Positions 27,580 to 38,760 of a DNA stretch of 64,000 nt are shown in pieces (within the stretch, counting starts at the first letter, position 1; each line of letters opens with the position of its first letter). The position numbers and the translations under genes are program-made. The notes beneath the pieces are model-generated. The model was not told the DNA's origin and did not search any database. It saw only the letters and a list, made by a program, of their open reading frames with translations. The stretch is from contig JAILWY010000013.1 of NCBI GenBank assembly GCA_022113835.1, forward strand, positions 13,812,001-13,876,000. The letters run 5' to 3'. This DNA is from Atopsyche davidsoni. Lineage: Eukaryota; Arthropoda; Insecta; Trichoptera; Hydrobiosidae.

Positions 27580-29007
27580 AAAAAATATTTTTAAAATAAA
27601 ATAATAATATTAAAAAATATATTTTTTTTTCGATTAAAAACTAATTGTCAAAGTATATGTATTTTTAAATTTTATAAAAATTATTTCGTTAAATTTGTTT
27701 GTTTTTCGTTATCTACTTTCAAATGAATGTAATATTTGTACAGCTTAGAAATATTTCATTAATCAAAACAAATTGGTAAAATGACAGATACGGTTTCTAA
27801 ATAGATGATAGAAAATATATTCTTGTTTTGTTTTTTAATACTAGGTAAATATATTTCCTATTGAATCAATACGTGAAACAAAATTTCTAAAAAAGGAAAT
27901 TGAATAAATTTGCACATCAAACAATAAATCAAAATCATTTTCAAGTAAAATAGTATAAAAATCCAGGATTAAAATCAGGGACTGTTAATGTTATTTTTAA
28001 TTTTGAAAAAGCTTAATAAAATAAATATTATAATTATTATCTTAAAATATTAAATATAACACAAAATAATTTTGCTTGATTTTTAAGGTTGTTGTAGCAT
28101 CGGTTACTAATTTTATGAATGAGCCATGTTATTTGCTATACAATCAAAATGTTTGTCGATTTTTCTTAAGCAAAAAATCATTAATTAAATTCATTTAATG
28201 ATAGATAGACGTGAAGAACAGCTTGCTCAAGAACAATGTTAGACAATAGAATCAGTTTTATCTTTATGGGGTGTTAATTTGCTCGTACCAGAGCTGTTAT
28301 GGATTATACATCAATGTTTATTTAACAGATTACATACTTTTCCATCTTAACAAATAGGAAGAATTATTTAGAAACGAAGAATTGTTGTTGAGTGAAATTT
28401 TATACTAACGACCTTAAAATGCTCATCAATGTCCCAATTTATTATTTTCATGGCACATTTAATGAATTTAGCCTCCAAGTGCGATTGTCAAATAATATTT
28501 ACTCTCTACACATGTGTTAAATCAATTTTAAATTTATCACAACGTAGTAGACTATTAAAGATGTTTATTTCAACGTACCTGTGACACTTCTTACGTTAAA
28601 AACTATTTCTGTTCTTAATTTTTCTTTGTGTTACTTATTTTTAGTTATTTATGCATCTCATATAAGTTTTATCCCTTTTTTTAATATCTGGACATCTCTT
28701 CTTTGTTTTCACATTTTTAGGGATTTTGAATGTTGCGACTCCTAATTTATTATTGTAATTACTAATTATCAACTAATTTTTTTTAACGTATCATATGAGG
28801 TTGAAAAAATGCAAGCCTGTGTAGTATTCAATAATGCCTTTAACATATTTATGTGTATGTATGTTGTTAGGTTTTACCAATAAAAAAATTTATTTATTCT
28901 TTGTTTTATTTTATTTCATAAATATAGTAATATTTTTGGCAATAAATATAATTTATAAATTAAACGGAATGGTAAAAATACTGATTGTTTACAATATGAC
29001 ATGAGGT
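27580..29007. other. Intergenic, L2 to L3
   Basis: AT-rich spacer. No supportable gene, RNA or repeat seen. Confidence 0.5.
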
Positions 29008-29616
29008 TTATCTCCCCAAGGCTGCCACGGAGCCCACCACCGCGACGGCAGGCCCGGCTTTGATGAGTCCATCGCGGATTCTCCGCCCAGCTTTCTCCTT
29101 CGAAGGAAATAAAAAAATGTTAATACACATTCAGAAAATAATCATTTGCTAATAACTGAAACCAACTTAAAAGAATTTATTCATAAATTATATATTCATT
29201 GTATATATTTTAAAACAATAAAAAATTACTGTCGAATCTTTTTTCGTTGACTTATCTATAAATGAGCACTTTTTTATGAAACTTTTTGCTGAAAATTATT
29301 AAGATAAAAATTTCATACATTAAAAACATAATACTCGTTAAATATTTTACATTCACATGGCACAGTGGAGACTGTTAAGTACATGGTGTTTTAAAAACGT
29401 TTGTTCAACACACAAATTTTTTTTTATCACAATTCAAAGCCAAAGCTTAATATGCATTTATAAATATAGTATGTTTAAAAATTATTATTTTTGACTTACA
29501 ATTTTCTTGAAACCCTTCCACCTGGGCTCCGGGTTGGGCATGGGAGAGCACGACACGTGGGAGGCCACGAGCATGGCCACCAGGAACACGGCGAGGAACT
29601 TGGCTGAGGAATTCAT
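29008..29616 (-). CDS. Cec: L3: canonical cecropin precursor, 68 aa
   Basis: Secreted cationic antimicrobial peptide that disrupts bacterial membranes. On the minus strand exon 1 is 29616-29500 and exon 2 is 29097-29008, with a phase-0 GT-AG intron. A signal peptide of about 23 residues ends VSC. Four X-Pro dipeptides follow (SP MP NP EP), which dipeptidyl peptidases would remove to expose RWKGFKKIEKAGRRIRDG. Exon 2 continues LIKAGPAVAVVG and ends ALGR, giving a Leu-amide after loss of Arg and oxidation of Gly. This is the member closest to textbook lepidopteran cecropins, with an amphipathic helix, an AGP hinge and a hydrophobic helix. Two kappaB-like sites and a TATA box lie upstream. The gene stands alone on its strand between L2 and the L4-L6 block. 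Confidence 0.96.
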
Positions 29617-29695
29617 CTTGTCTGGTTTTCTGCTTCTCGATTGATGCTCCACTGCAGGTTCAGTACTGAATGATATCTGACTGACCGATCCACCA

Positions 29696-29771
29696 TAATA
29701 TATACTCTCACCTGTGAGGGCCTTGATGAACTTCGTTAGGTATGAGGGGAATCCCGGGCTCGGGGATTCCG
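29696..29771 (-). promoter_or_regulatory. L3 promoter: TATA box and two kappaB-like sites
   Basis: A TATATATT-like box lies at 29696-29703, about 80 bp upstream of the start codon. GGGGAATCCC at 29746-29755 and GGGGATTCCG at 29762-29771 match the GGGRNNYYCC kappaB pattern bound by Dorsal/Relish-type factors. Confidence 0.75.
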
Positions 29772-30179
29772 CGCGCACCACACCGTCTATAAGAATCGCA
29801 ACAAAAGCGGCGACCTGCAACGCAAAAACGTGTTTCTGAGAGACCCGTGTATATTTTAAAACATACATATATGATTAATGGGCTCGTGGCTTGCAAGTTC
29901 ATTGTAACGGAGACTTTATCAATACTTGTGAATATTGAGTCATTACTTGCTTCCGACCGCAGAAATACATAATATAATATGTAAATGCCTTTTAAAGTTT
30001 TCCGCCTTTTAAAGTTTTTAAGAATAAAAAAATATGAATTTAATTATTATCACTCTTATTTACTTACATGCATATCTTCAAAATACAAAAGCATTGTTAT
30101 TTAAATATTTTGGTTTCAAAAATATTATGTACATAATTATGCTGCTTACTAAAACTTGACTCAAATATAACTTTTTTAC

Positions 30180-30480
30180 TAATATAATTAAGCACATTAG
30201 TTCACACATAGAAGATGATTTTTTAAAGAAAAATATCATCGTGATTTGTGTGGGATTTGAACACATCCTCAGGCTTATATGGCCGGTGTACTGACCCTTG
30301 TACTTACGAACCACATCTATTAATCGAGAATTTTTAACAATCATACTCTACATATGAACAAACCAAAACCAAATCATCTTCTATGTGTGAACTAATGTGC
30401 CTAATTATATTAGTAAATAATATAAACTTGTAATAGGTAATAAATATGCATTTGATTGACCAAAAATAGTCATTCAAATA
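30180..30480. mobile_element. TIR element with tRNA-like core, copy 2
   Basis: TIRs at 30180-30209 and 30383-30411 match copy 1. The core contains, on the minus strand, GTTCAAATCC at 30253-30262 and a tRNA-like run to about 30330. The right flank (30412-30480, read in reverse) repeats the 70 bp seen left of copies 1 and 3. The open frame at 30078-30344 overlaps it and is not a gene. Confidence 0.7.
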
Positions 30481-30539
30481 TAACTCTTAACATAAAAATA
30501 TTCCTCTATTTAATTAGTTTAAAAATATATTTTTTGAGA

Positions 30540-30740
30540 TTTTTACACATGTTTAATTTTGTTAGTGACCGGTTTCGCCAGCGTTTCACGTTGGCATTAT
30601 GAAACAGTTATTAACGTGAAAGATTGGCGAAACCGGTCACCAATAATATTAATCATATGGAAAAATCACAAATAGTATTTTTTAAATATTTCAATGGAAT
30701 TCCACCTCTGTCAAAAATATTGAATATTGAATTAAAAGGC
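30540..30740. mobile_element. Foldback element, copy 1 (CCGGTTTCGCCA palindrome)
   Basis: Inverted arms GTGACCGGTTTCGCCA (about 30567) and TGGCGAAACCGGTCAC (about 30627) surround a short loop containing CACGTTGGCATTATGAAAC. The 3' flank GGAATTCCACC...CTGTCAAAAATATTGA matches the copy at 35312-35516, and partially that at 44310-44450. Confidence 0.75.
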
Positions 30741-31877
30741 AAAATACAATTACATCTATTGGTAAAAAAAAGTTATTATCTAGAAACAATTTTTTTTATA
30801 ATAATATAATAAATAGAATGTTAAAATTAATGTGTCCAAAGTCTTTTGAAACATGGTGTTTATAATGATCAAATATTTGAAGTAATATATTAGCAGTATA
30901 ATAATAATTATTTTTGAAGAAGAAATTATCACATACTGTATTAAAATTTAATCTGATTTCGCTTTGAAAATATTACATTTTGATTCCAAATTAAAATAGT
31001 TTTCTGATATGAAAAATGCAGCATTCACGATATTAAAAACGTTCGTCTTGAGTTCAATATTTGGTAAATAATTTGTATAAAAAATTATTTAACTAATGCT
31101 CACAATTTTTTATCAATATAGGTTATTTTTGCGTTTTTGACCTTATGTTTGTGTCTTCTTTTCTTAGGTTATTATCAGTGAGAGAATATCTTATAATGTT
31201 ATCTGATGATAAACTCATGTTCAATGACAAATGTAATCATTTTTTTTTATTATTATTATTTACTTATGAATCAGTTATAGTCCATGAGAAAATAGGGAAT
31301 ATAGGAAATGTTACAAGACACGATACAAACAGCTCGCACAAAAGATTCGCCGAGACCCTTGCGAGAGTTTGTACGTAGACTTAAATAAAAAATATATATG
31401 AAATATAAATCACTTGAAGTATGTGCAGTAAATAGCTTATAAGCATATTCAAAAGATAATAAATGGATAGTAGCGTGTTTATGACATTAAATACACTGAG
31501 TATGTTTTCAGCACTTTACGAAGATAATGAATAAATACTAAATATGAATACCAAGCTCAAGTTATTCATTTTAACGACATGTACAAATTTCATGTTGTTT
31601 CAAATGAAACAAGAATAATAAAACGATAATAAATTATAAAATAAATGAAATTTTATTCATATTAAATCTAGCGGCATTTTTAAGTACAGTAAATTTATTT
31701 ATTCACACTTGTCTCTTCCGACTATTGTAAATAAAAACACAATTATTTTAGAAGTTATTTTTTATTTATGGAATAAATCAGTTTAAGACATCTTAAAGTC
31801 TCGTTGTTGCTATTACAAAAAATATCCGAAGGGAATGATATCATAAATATTGTTGAAAGAAAATATTTTCATATTCT

Positions 31878-32474
31878 TCATCCACCAAGTGCCTTGACTT
31901 GACTCACGACTGCTACTGCAGGACCAGCGCTGATGACGCTGTTGCGGATTCTCTGCCCAAGTTTTTCCTGTAAAAATAATATTATTATGAATAAAAAATG
32001 TGTATTTATTAGAAACACCTTAAATTAATAGTGTGACAGCAGATCATTGAGGTGCCAGGCAATATATATATATATTTTTTTTATTTTTAAATTGACTAAA
32101 TATTTTTACTCTATATCGTATGCGAATTTCTTATAGCAATGAAAATATATTTTTTGTGTTTATTCTATACTCTTCATTTTACTATAAAAAAGCACTACTC
32201 ACTAAATTGGATGTGTCATTTTAAATTGTCACAAACAATTCGGCGATCAAAATTCAGACTGAGAATTACAACTTAAAAAAATATTCGGCGTGATATTAAA
32301 AATGTCATAAAATATTTTATTTTAAAAAGACCACAGAAGGTAGTTTTATGTACTTACAAACTTCTTAAATCCTTTCCACCTGGGCTCTGGGTTGGGAGCA
32401 GGAGAACACGACACATGAGAAATCACCAGCACGGCCACCAGGAACACGGCAAGGAACTTAGCTGAGGAGTTCAT
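31878..32474 (-). CDS. Cec: L4: cecropin precursor, 68 aa (duplication copy A)
   Basis: Exon 1 is 32474-32358 and exon 2 is 31967-31878 on the minus strand, with a GT-AG phase-0 intron. The precursor has a signal peptide ending HVSC, dipeptides SP AP NP EP, then RWKGFKKF. Exon 2 starts EKLGQRIRNSVISAGPAV and ends KALGG. The double Gly without a basic residue can still serve as an amide donor through the last Gly. Near-identical to L4' at 37506-38093, from which the mature peptide differs by only a few residues (such as Ala/Glu before VVSQ and Ala/Ser before LGG). It is divergently transcribed from L5 across a spacer of about 500 bp. Confidence 0.95.
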
Positions 32475-32546
32475 TTCGACTGGATGATCTTGAAGATTAC
32501 TCGAAACAACAAAGCTTTAAGTGACTCTAGTAGAAGACACATGCAG

Positions 32547-32621
32547 TATTTATACTACATCGCTCTATTATATTTTGTAATAACTTCTTACAATTGTTTA
32601 CACACCGGATCGGGGATTCTT
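32547..32621 (-). promoter_or_regulatory. L4 promoter: TATA box and kappaB-like site
   Basis: GTATAAATACT (minus strand, about 32547-32554) lies about 75 bp upstream of the ATG. GGGGATTCTT at 32612-32621 fits the kappaB pattern. The whole promoter is conserved in L4'. Confidence 0.65.
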
Positions 32622-32970
32622 GAAATCAATTCATGTTTGTCCACCATATCTAATATTGTGCAAACACGTAAAATGCATCTTACAAATATAATTTGATCGT
32701 TATTAATTAAATATTGTACCCAGAATTTTCGCAACAACTTGTATCTTCCTGAAAATACCTTATCTATATTACCAAGAACTTATTACGAACCAAATCTTGG
32801 TTAATAATTTAACAGCATTGTAAACCATTAAAGACTTAGTATTTCCATAAAGGCTATTTTGGTATCTTTTAAATTTTTGCGTATATGAATATGACAAACA
32901 ACTTTATTCATTTGAACCTGTGCCGTAACCAAATCAAGCAGAGCGATAGAAATATTTCAAAGGTTTAAAT

Positions 32971-33764
32971 ATGAAGTTTGCTTCAAAATTTTTCGGCTTT
33001 TTCTTAGCTGTAGTTTTAGTTGGTTCCTTTGCAACTGCTTCCCCGTTGTTTGATCAATCCATACAAACGTCGAGGTTTTGGAGATTTTACGTAAGTTTTT
33101 GAAATTATACATATTATTCACACCTTGTGTTTTCATATAAAGTACATGTATTCACCTTTAACAGCTTTATTTGTTGCTTTTTGCTTAACTGTTTCATTGT
33201 GGGAGTAAATTTAAATGATGCGATAAACGATTCAAATTTGTAATAATACCCAATAAAAATCAATGGATTGGTAAGTGATAAATATTTTTATATTTAATTT
33301 AATTACTGACTAACCAAAACCTAATTTAAATAAATTTAATTAAGGTGTAAACAACCATAAAAAATACATCAAATAGGACTTTTTATGGAAAACTAATAAA
33401 TACTTGTAAAATGAAATACGGTTGTATAAATCATACTATTTCAATGTTTTTATAAATTCCAAACAAAACATACACGTTTTTTTGAGTTGCATTTATTTTT
33501 TTGTTGCATATATTTATTTTTTAAATGCATTTTATGGGTTATATATTAAAATATATTAAGTCATTGGTATTTCATATTAATTGAGATATATAAAAATATA
33601 TTTGTATTTTCTGACTATAGGAAGATGCTGTCCAAAGGATAAGAGAACAAGTAGCGAGAGCTATACAAGCTGCCCAAGTTGTTAAAAGAAGATTGTTAGA
33701 AGACCCGGGAAGATATGTGATAGAGTCATGGCCAATTAATCGAAAAATTTCACAACCAAACTAA
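32971..33764 (+). CDS. L5: cecropin-derived secreted peptide with C-terminal extension, 87 aa
   Basis: Exon 1 (32971-33090) encodes a signal peptide, MKFASKFFGFFLAVVLVGS and on, ending near TAS, then PLFDQSIQTSRFWRFY. A phase-0 intron (GTAAGT...TATAG) sits at the position used by the cecropins. Exon 2 (33621-33764) encodes EDAVQRIREQVARAIQAAQ, then a basic KRRLL, and about 20 further residues ending ISQPN. I see a helical, cationic region with a Trp/aromatic start as in cecropins. However, the X-Pro pro-region, the AGP hinge and the C-terminal Gly are gone, and the tail is longer. I infer a cecropin paralogue with a changed role. No close family is known to me. The tandem copy L5' is broken. 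Confidence 0.75.
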
Positions 33765-35063
33765 ACTCAAATATCTAAAATTGTGATAAATCTGACTGAT
33801 CTCATCGAACTCAGTAATCATAAAAGTATTCAGTTTTGGTTATTTAAGTAAATTTGATGGATTAAATAAAAAATAGCTACTATCTATAACATTTTAGAAT
33901 GTTCATATTTGATGTGTTATTTAAAAAACGTCATTGAAATCTGTTTTTGACAAATATATATTTATATTGACACGTGTGACCTACATGATCCAGTTGATGT
34001 TAGCACAGATTGACACTTTTCTTGTTTTTTTGGGATTTTTTACGGCGTAAAACAAGTGTTTTTAGTTTGTTGTGATTGGCATGATTCATTATTTAAACAT
34101 CTGCAAGCAGGTGACATGATTTAAAAAAAATAAGAAAACACTTTGATTTCTATGCTTAACTTTTGTTATAACTTGTTCCTGGAATAAATGCTTGAATTTT
34201 TTTACAGAATAAATATGTATTTATTATGAATTTGTAATATTTCCGAAGTGACTTATAATATTGTTCTTCAGCTGAATACATGAGTTGCGATGGTCCGTAT
34301 TTATCTTAAACCTATAATGTCTACTTAAATTTTCTTAATTTTATAAAATTTACTTTATGAGTTTCGACAAAAAATAAGTTTTGAAATGGATACAACTCTG
34401 CTTCTTTATTCGTGAGATTTCAATAATAATTTGAAAATAAATTATTTACTAAAAACCAACCATATGACTTTTAAAAAAACATTATTGTATGAAAAAGTAA
34501 GTTTTTGTTATATATTTTAAATTGATATTTAAAAATAGATAAAACATAAAACAATATAAAAAACATTTAAAATCGTATCTCCAATCCGATCACATTTTTC
34601 TTTCATGTGTAAAACGTTTACTCAAATATTTTAATTAAAAATTTAATAATGCGGATCTATTGATTATTCAAACATTATAAATAATCAACGTGTCACTTCC
34701 GTAAAAAAAAAATTAATATATAGTTTTTTTTTTTTAATGTTTTAATACTGAATTTAATGCAAAAATAAAACTAAGGCATTTGATATAAGTCCACCCTAGA
34801 TGCACTGATTCTACACTTGTAAGGAATAACTCGTTTTTTGTTGCAAATTCAGATAAATAGAAAAAAAATTCCAAGACTTTTTTCGATGCTTAATAAAGGT
34901 ATTACCTAAAAAAAACAAATTTTAGCTAAAATTGTATTCAGATAAATTGAATATAATAAAAAATAAAAAATCTTGTCGTTCCAGTGCTTTGGGTGTTAAA
35001 ATGACATTACATAATTAATTCACGAAAACAGATGTGTATAAAAACAGACAAACAAGCAGACAG
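33765..35063. other. Intergenic, L5 to L6
   Basis: AT-rich but strongly conserved with 38761-39995 of copy B, reflecting the recent duplication rather than known function. No gene seen. Confidence 0.6.
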
Positions 35064-35070
35064 TATAAAA
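35064..35070 (+). promoter_or_regulatory. TATA box of L6
   Basis: TATAAAA in AGTATAAAAACTCCA, 80 bp before the ATG, is conserved at 39996-40002 upstream of L6'. No kappaB-like site is evident nearby, unlike the cecropins. Confidence 0.6.
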
Positions 35071-35143
35071 ACTCCACGTTCCTAAAAATTTCTAAATATT
35101 GCTCTCGAGTTTACCCTGAAATCTAGTTTAAAGATTCACTATA

Positions 35144-35985
35144 ATGAAAATGTACTCAAAATTTCTGATAGTATTGATGATGATAATGCTGGTCCCAATA
35201 TTCATTTTGGCTTCGCCAATGCCCGCTTCTCAAAACAATCAAAAGGGGGGGAATGGTGTAAGTGAACTAATTAATCTTATTGTTTTATATATTTTTTAAG
35301 GTATCTTTAAAATTTTTGAATAAAATACTTGAGTGATTTTCCACATTTTTATTTTTATTAGTGACCGGTTTCGCCAACCTTTCACGTTGGCATTATCAAA
35401 CATTATCACGCGAAACCGGTCACTAATAAAAATAAAAATGTGGAAAATCACTCAAGTATTTTATTCAAAAATATTAAAATGGAATTCCACCAAGTACTTT
35501 CTGTCAAAAATATTGAGTATCTTTAAAAGTCTCTTTTAACGTGAAAAAATTTAATTTCTCTACCTTAGTTTTATATTTTGAGTTGAAATGAGTTTAATTC
35601 GCTGATTCTTGTGAATGTTAATTTAAATATAAGAAGTATTATATTTAGACCAATTTTGCAAAGATATTTTCATTGTTTGTGGACAACATAATTTTTGAGC
35701 AATGTTTTACGTAATAAATAAACACGAAAAAATAAAATGTTGAATTGTTAAACATATGTAATATGCGATTTGTTGATTGATACAAACATTTAACATATGA
35801 CATTTGAGTACGAATCAAACCACTATAAATTTGTTTTTTTTTATTCAAATTGACGTTGATTTGTGTATGATAATAATTGAGAATCTGTTAAATAAGCTTA
35901 TGATTTATTTTTTTTTCAGTTTAATTTGTTCCAATTACCATTAAATTGGTTTAGAAGGTTTGCCCAAAAGCCTCAAGGTGGATGA
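35144..35985 (+). CDS. L6: novel small secreted peptide, 59 aa
   Basis: Exon 1 (35144-35257) encodes a strongly hydrophobic signal peptide (MKMYSKFLIVLMMIMLVPIF) and the pro-like SPMPASQ, then a Gly/Asn-rich stretch, NNQKGGNG. The donor is GTAAGT, phase 0. Exon 2 (35920-35985, after TTTTTTCAG) encodes FNLFQLPLNWFRRFAQK and ends PQGG. The two-exon plan, the intron phase, the SPMP dipeptides and the location suggest descent from a cecropin, but the mature part is very short, has no Cys and is rich in aromatic and basic residues. I do not recognise the family. The paralogue L6' preserves the frame, the splice sites and the promoter, which argues that it is real. A 205 bp foldback element sits in its intron. 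Confidence 0.65.
35301..35527. mobile_element. Foldback element, copy 2, inserted in the L6 intron
   Basis: The insert 35312-35516 is flanked by a direct repeat GTATCTTTAAA (35301-35311 and 35517-35527). The L6' intron has a single version of this site and no insert, so the insertion is visible against an empty site. Within it, long arms pair (AAAATACTTGAGTGATTTTC with its mirror, and GTGACCGGTTTCGC with GCGAAACCGGTCAC). Confidence 0.88.
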
Positions 35986-36329
35986 TTTAAAAAAAATTCT
36001 CAAATAAATAAACAACATTAATACATATAAATGAGTTTTTATTAAATTTTATTTGATTATAAAAATCGTACATTTTATATGAAATTAAGGTTTTATTACA
36101 TTGTATTTACTTTTGTAAAATTTTACTTTATTTTTATGGATTTACTGCGATATTATTATAAACATTTTCCCCTTTACTGTGGATTATTTTACAAAGAAAT
36201 AATGTAGAAGAATTATATTTTCTGATATAATACGATAAATAATTTTTAAAATCCTTGAAAATTATTTATGATGGTATTATAGCATAACATACAAACTTTT
36301 TAGTTACGTTTTTTTAATGTGCCATTCAA

Positions 36330-37356
36330 TCTATGTATTTTTTTTTTTTTTATATATAAAATACAAAAGATGTTTCTATGTCCGTCATAGGCTTTGAAAC
36401 CATTTAAACGATGTGCCCCAAACCGGTTTCATTTAAAAGGCAATAATACGAAGAATCTTTGAGACTATTAAAACAATGCATTAAATACATTTGGTCTATT
36501 AATTAAGTCAATTTTCGACATTTTCCATACAAAAATTTTCAACATCTGTTAAGTCGACATTGTTCCTCGCAAAAAAAAAATTGATAAAAGAACATTGTGA
36601 AGATCGCGCATAAAATCACTATCTGTCATTCACTACAGAGAGTTTTATCATAATGAGTTTGTCTGTTTATATATGGGAAAAAAATTATTAAACATAAATA
36701 TTCCTATTACAAGTTTCATCTATGGATTATTATGCGTACTGGAAGCCCAAGACATATATATGAGAAGGCTCAAGATGCTTTGACGTATGCTTTGACGTAT
36801 TTGACGTAGGCATACAGGCGATTGAATGGCAAAGACGGAGTTTACCGCACGCTCGTATTCTAATTTGACTGAAAGAAAAAATTGTTCCAACTCAAATCGA
36901 TAGTGTTATATCTCCTGAACTACCGAATCTACGAGAAGATCCGATATTTTCTGACAATGTCTACAAGAACAAAATTCACCTTGCATGAATTCGCCTTGCA
37001 TGAAAATGCACGAAAAGATATCCACGCGATTTGATTAATGAAACTCAAACTGGTGAGGATGGATATCCGAAATACAAACGACGAAAGCCAGAAGATGGAG
37101 GATTCACCACCACCATTAAAGTAAGAAACGTTGATATGGATAACAAATGGATTGATCCATACTGTCAAAAACATTTCAAGCTCATATCAATGTGAGATAT
37201 CCATTGAGTGCATATGCAAATACACCTACACTCTTTATTTTACCGCTAGCATTAAATAAAAAAGTTGATAAAAAACTAAATTTTCCTTTTTTTCGAACAT
37301 ATAAATAAACTGTATATCTTTTTTTAGCGTAGTAGCACACGCCGGGTATCCGCTAG
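36330..37356 (+). mobile_element. Degenerate Helitron at the duplication junction
   Basis: The 3' end reads CGCCGGGTATCCGCTAG then T, a typical Helitron terminus (GC hairpin and CTAG, inserted between A and T). A plausible 5' TC start is at 36330 after A. Interior fragments in several frames match the Helitron Rep/helicase-like protein as I know it: GSPRHIYEKAQDALTYV (about 36740), IEWQRRSLPHARILI (about 36820), and LINETQTGEDGYPKYKRR then PEDGGFTTTIKVRN (about 37030-37140). Stops and frameshifts break it, and the helicase part is missing. Confidence 0.85.
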
Positions 37357-37505
37357 TTGTAAATAAAAACACAATTATTTTAGAAGTTATTTTTTATTTA
37401 TGGAATAAATCAGTTTAAGACATCTTAAAGTCTCGTTGTCGTTATTACAAAAACTATCCGGAATGATATTATAAATATTGTCGAAAGAAAATATTTTCAT
37501 ATTCT

Positions 37506-38093
37506 TCATCCACCAAGTGACTTGACTTGACTCACGACTTCTACTGCAGGACCAGCGCTGATGACGCTGTTGCGGATTCTCTGTCCCAGTTTTTCCTGTA
37601 AAAAAAATATTATTACTAATGAAAAATATGTATTTATTAATAGTGTGAAACACCTTAAATTAATAGTGTGACAACAGGTCATTGAGGTTCCAGGCAATAT
37701 ATATTTTTTTATTTTCAAATTCGTATGCGAATTTCTTCTAGCAATGAAAAAATATTTTTTGTGTTAATTCTATATTCTACATTTTACTATAAAAAAAACA
37801 CCACTCACTAAATTGGATGTGTCATTTTAAATTGTCACAAACAATTCGACGATCAAAAATCAGACTGAGAATTACAACTTAAAAAAATATTCGGCGTGAT
37901 ATTAAAAATGTCATAAAATATTTTATTTTAAAAAGACCACAGAAGGTAGTTTTATGTGATATTTCTGAGTACTTACAAACTTCTTAAATCCTTTCCACCT
38001 GGGCTCTGGGTTGGGAGCAGGAGAACACGACACATGAGAAATCACCAGCATGGCCACCAGGAACACGGCAAGGAACTTAGCTGAGGAGTTCAT
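37506..38093 (-). CDS. Cec: L4': cecropin precursor, 68 aa (duplication copy B)
   Basis: Exon 1 is 38093-37977 and exon 2 is 37595-37506, minus strand. The donor GTAAGT and acceptor CAG leave a phase-0 intron. The exon 1 product differs from L4 by one signal-peptide residue (Met for Val in FLVAMLVISH). Exon 2 gives EKLGQRIRNSVISAGPAV then EVVSQVKSLGG: the Glu replaces Ala on the hydrophobic helix and lowers charge relative to L4. The promoter is copied with the gene. It is divergent from the broken L5'. Confidence 0.95.
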
Positions 38094-38170
38094 TTCGACT
38101 GGATGATCTTGAAGATTGATTACTCGAAACAACAAGGCTTTAAGTGACTCTAGTAGAAGACACATGCAGT

Positions 38171-38244
38171 ATTTATACTACATCGCTCTATTATATTTTG
38201 TAATAACTTCTTACAATTGTTTACACACCGGATCGGGGATTCTT
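38171..38244 (-). promoter_or_regulatory. L4' promoter: TATA box and kappaB-like site
   Basis: A TATA-like box (TATTTATAC read in plus, about 38170-38178) and GGGGATTCTT at 38235-38244 repeat the L4 promoter. Confidence 0.65.
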
Positions 38245-38593
38245 GAAATCAATTCATGTTTGTCCATCATATCTAATATTGTGCAAACACGTAAAATGCA
38301 TCTTACAAATATAATTTGATCATTACTAATTAAATATTGTACCCAGAATTTTCGCAACAACTTGTATCTTCCTGAAAAGACCTTATCTATATTACCAAGA
38401 ACTTATTATGAACCAAATCATAGTTGATAATTTAACAGCATTGTAAACCATTAAAGACTTAGTATTTCCATAAAGGCTATTTTGGTATCTTTTAAATTTT
38501 TGCGTACATGAATATGACAAACAACTTTATTCATTTGAACCTGTGCCGTAACCAAATCAAGCAGAGCGATAGAAATATTTCAAAGGTTTAAAT

Positions 38594-38760
38594 ATGAAGT
38601 TTGCATCAAAATTTTTCGGCTTTTTCTTAGCTGTAATTTAGAACAAGTAGCGATAGCTATACAAGCTGCCCAAGATGTTAAAAGAAGATTGTTAGAAGAC
38701 CCGGGAAGATATGTGATAGAGTCATGGCCAATTAATAGAAGAGTTTCACAACCAAACTAA
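38594..38760 (+). pseudogene. L5': pseudogene of L5
   Basis: The first 14 codons match L5 (MKFASKFFGFFLAV). The sequence then jumps to the middle of exon 2 (AGAACAAGTAGCG), removing the rest of exon 1, the whole intron and the start of exon 2. The frame ends at TAG two codons after the 14-codon match. The downstream exon 2 remainder is well preserved to its own TAA at 38758-38760, which suggests a recent deletion. Confidence 0.93.

Larger units (their letters stand above)
31720..36263. repeat. Segmental tandem duplication, copy A (L4-L5-L6)
   Basis: Starts near TGTAAATAAAAACACAATTA (31725) and ends at AATCCTTGAAAATTA (about 36263). The same order of sequence, genic and intergenic, recurs at 37358-40983 with few mismatches apart from indels. 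Copy A is longer because L5 is intact and the L6 intron has a foldback insertion. The flanking bases before and after diverge abruptly. Confidence 0.92.

Noticed and set aside
29485..29868. 127-residue form of L3 with a long N-terminal extension
   Set aside because: The extension runs through the TATA box and promoter kappaB sites. The internal Met at 29616 starts a normal signal peptide matching all paralogues.
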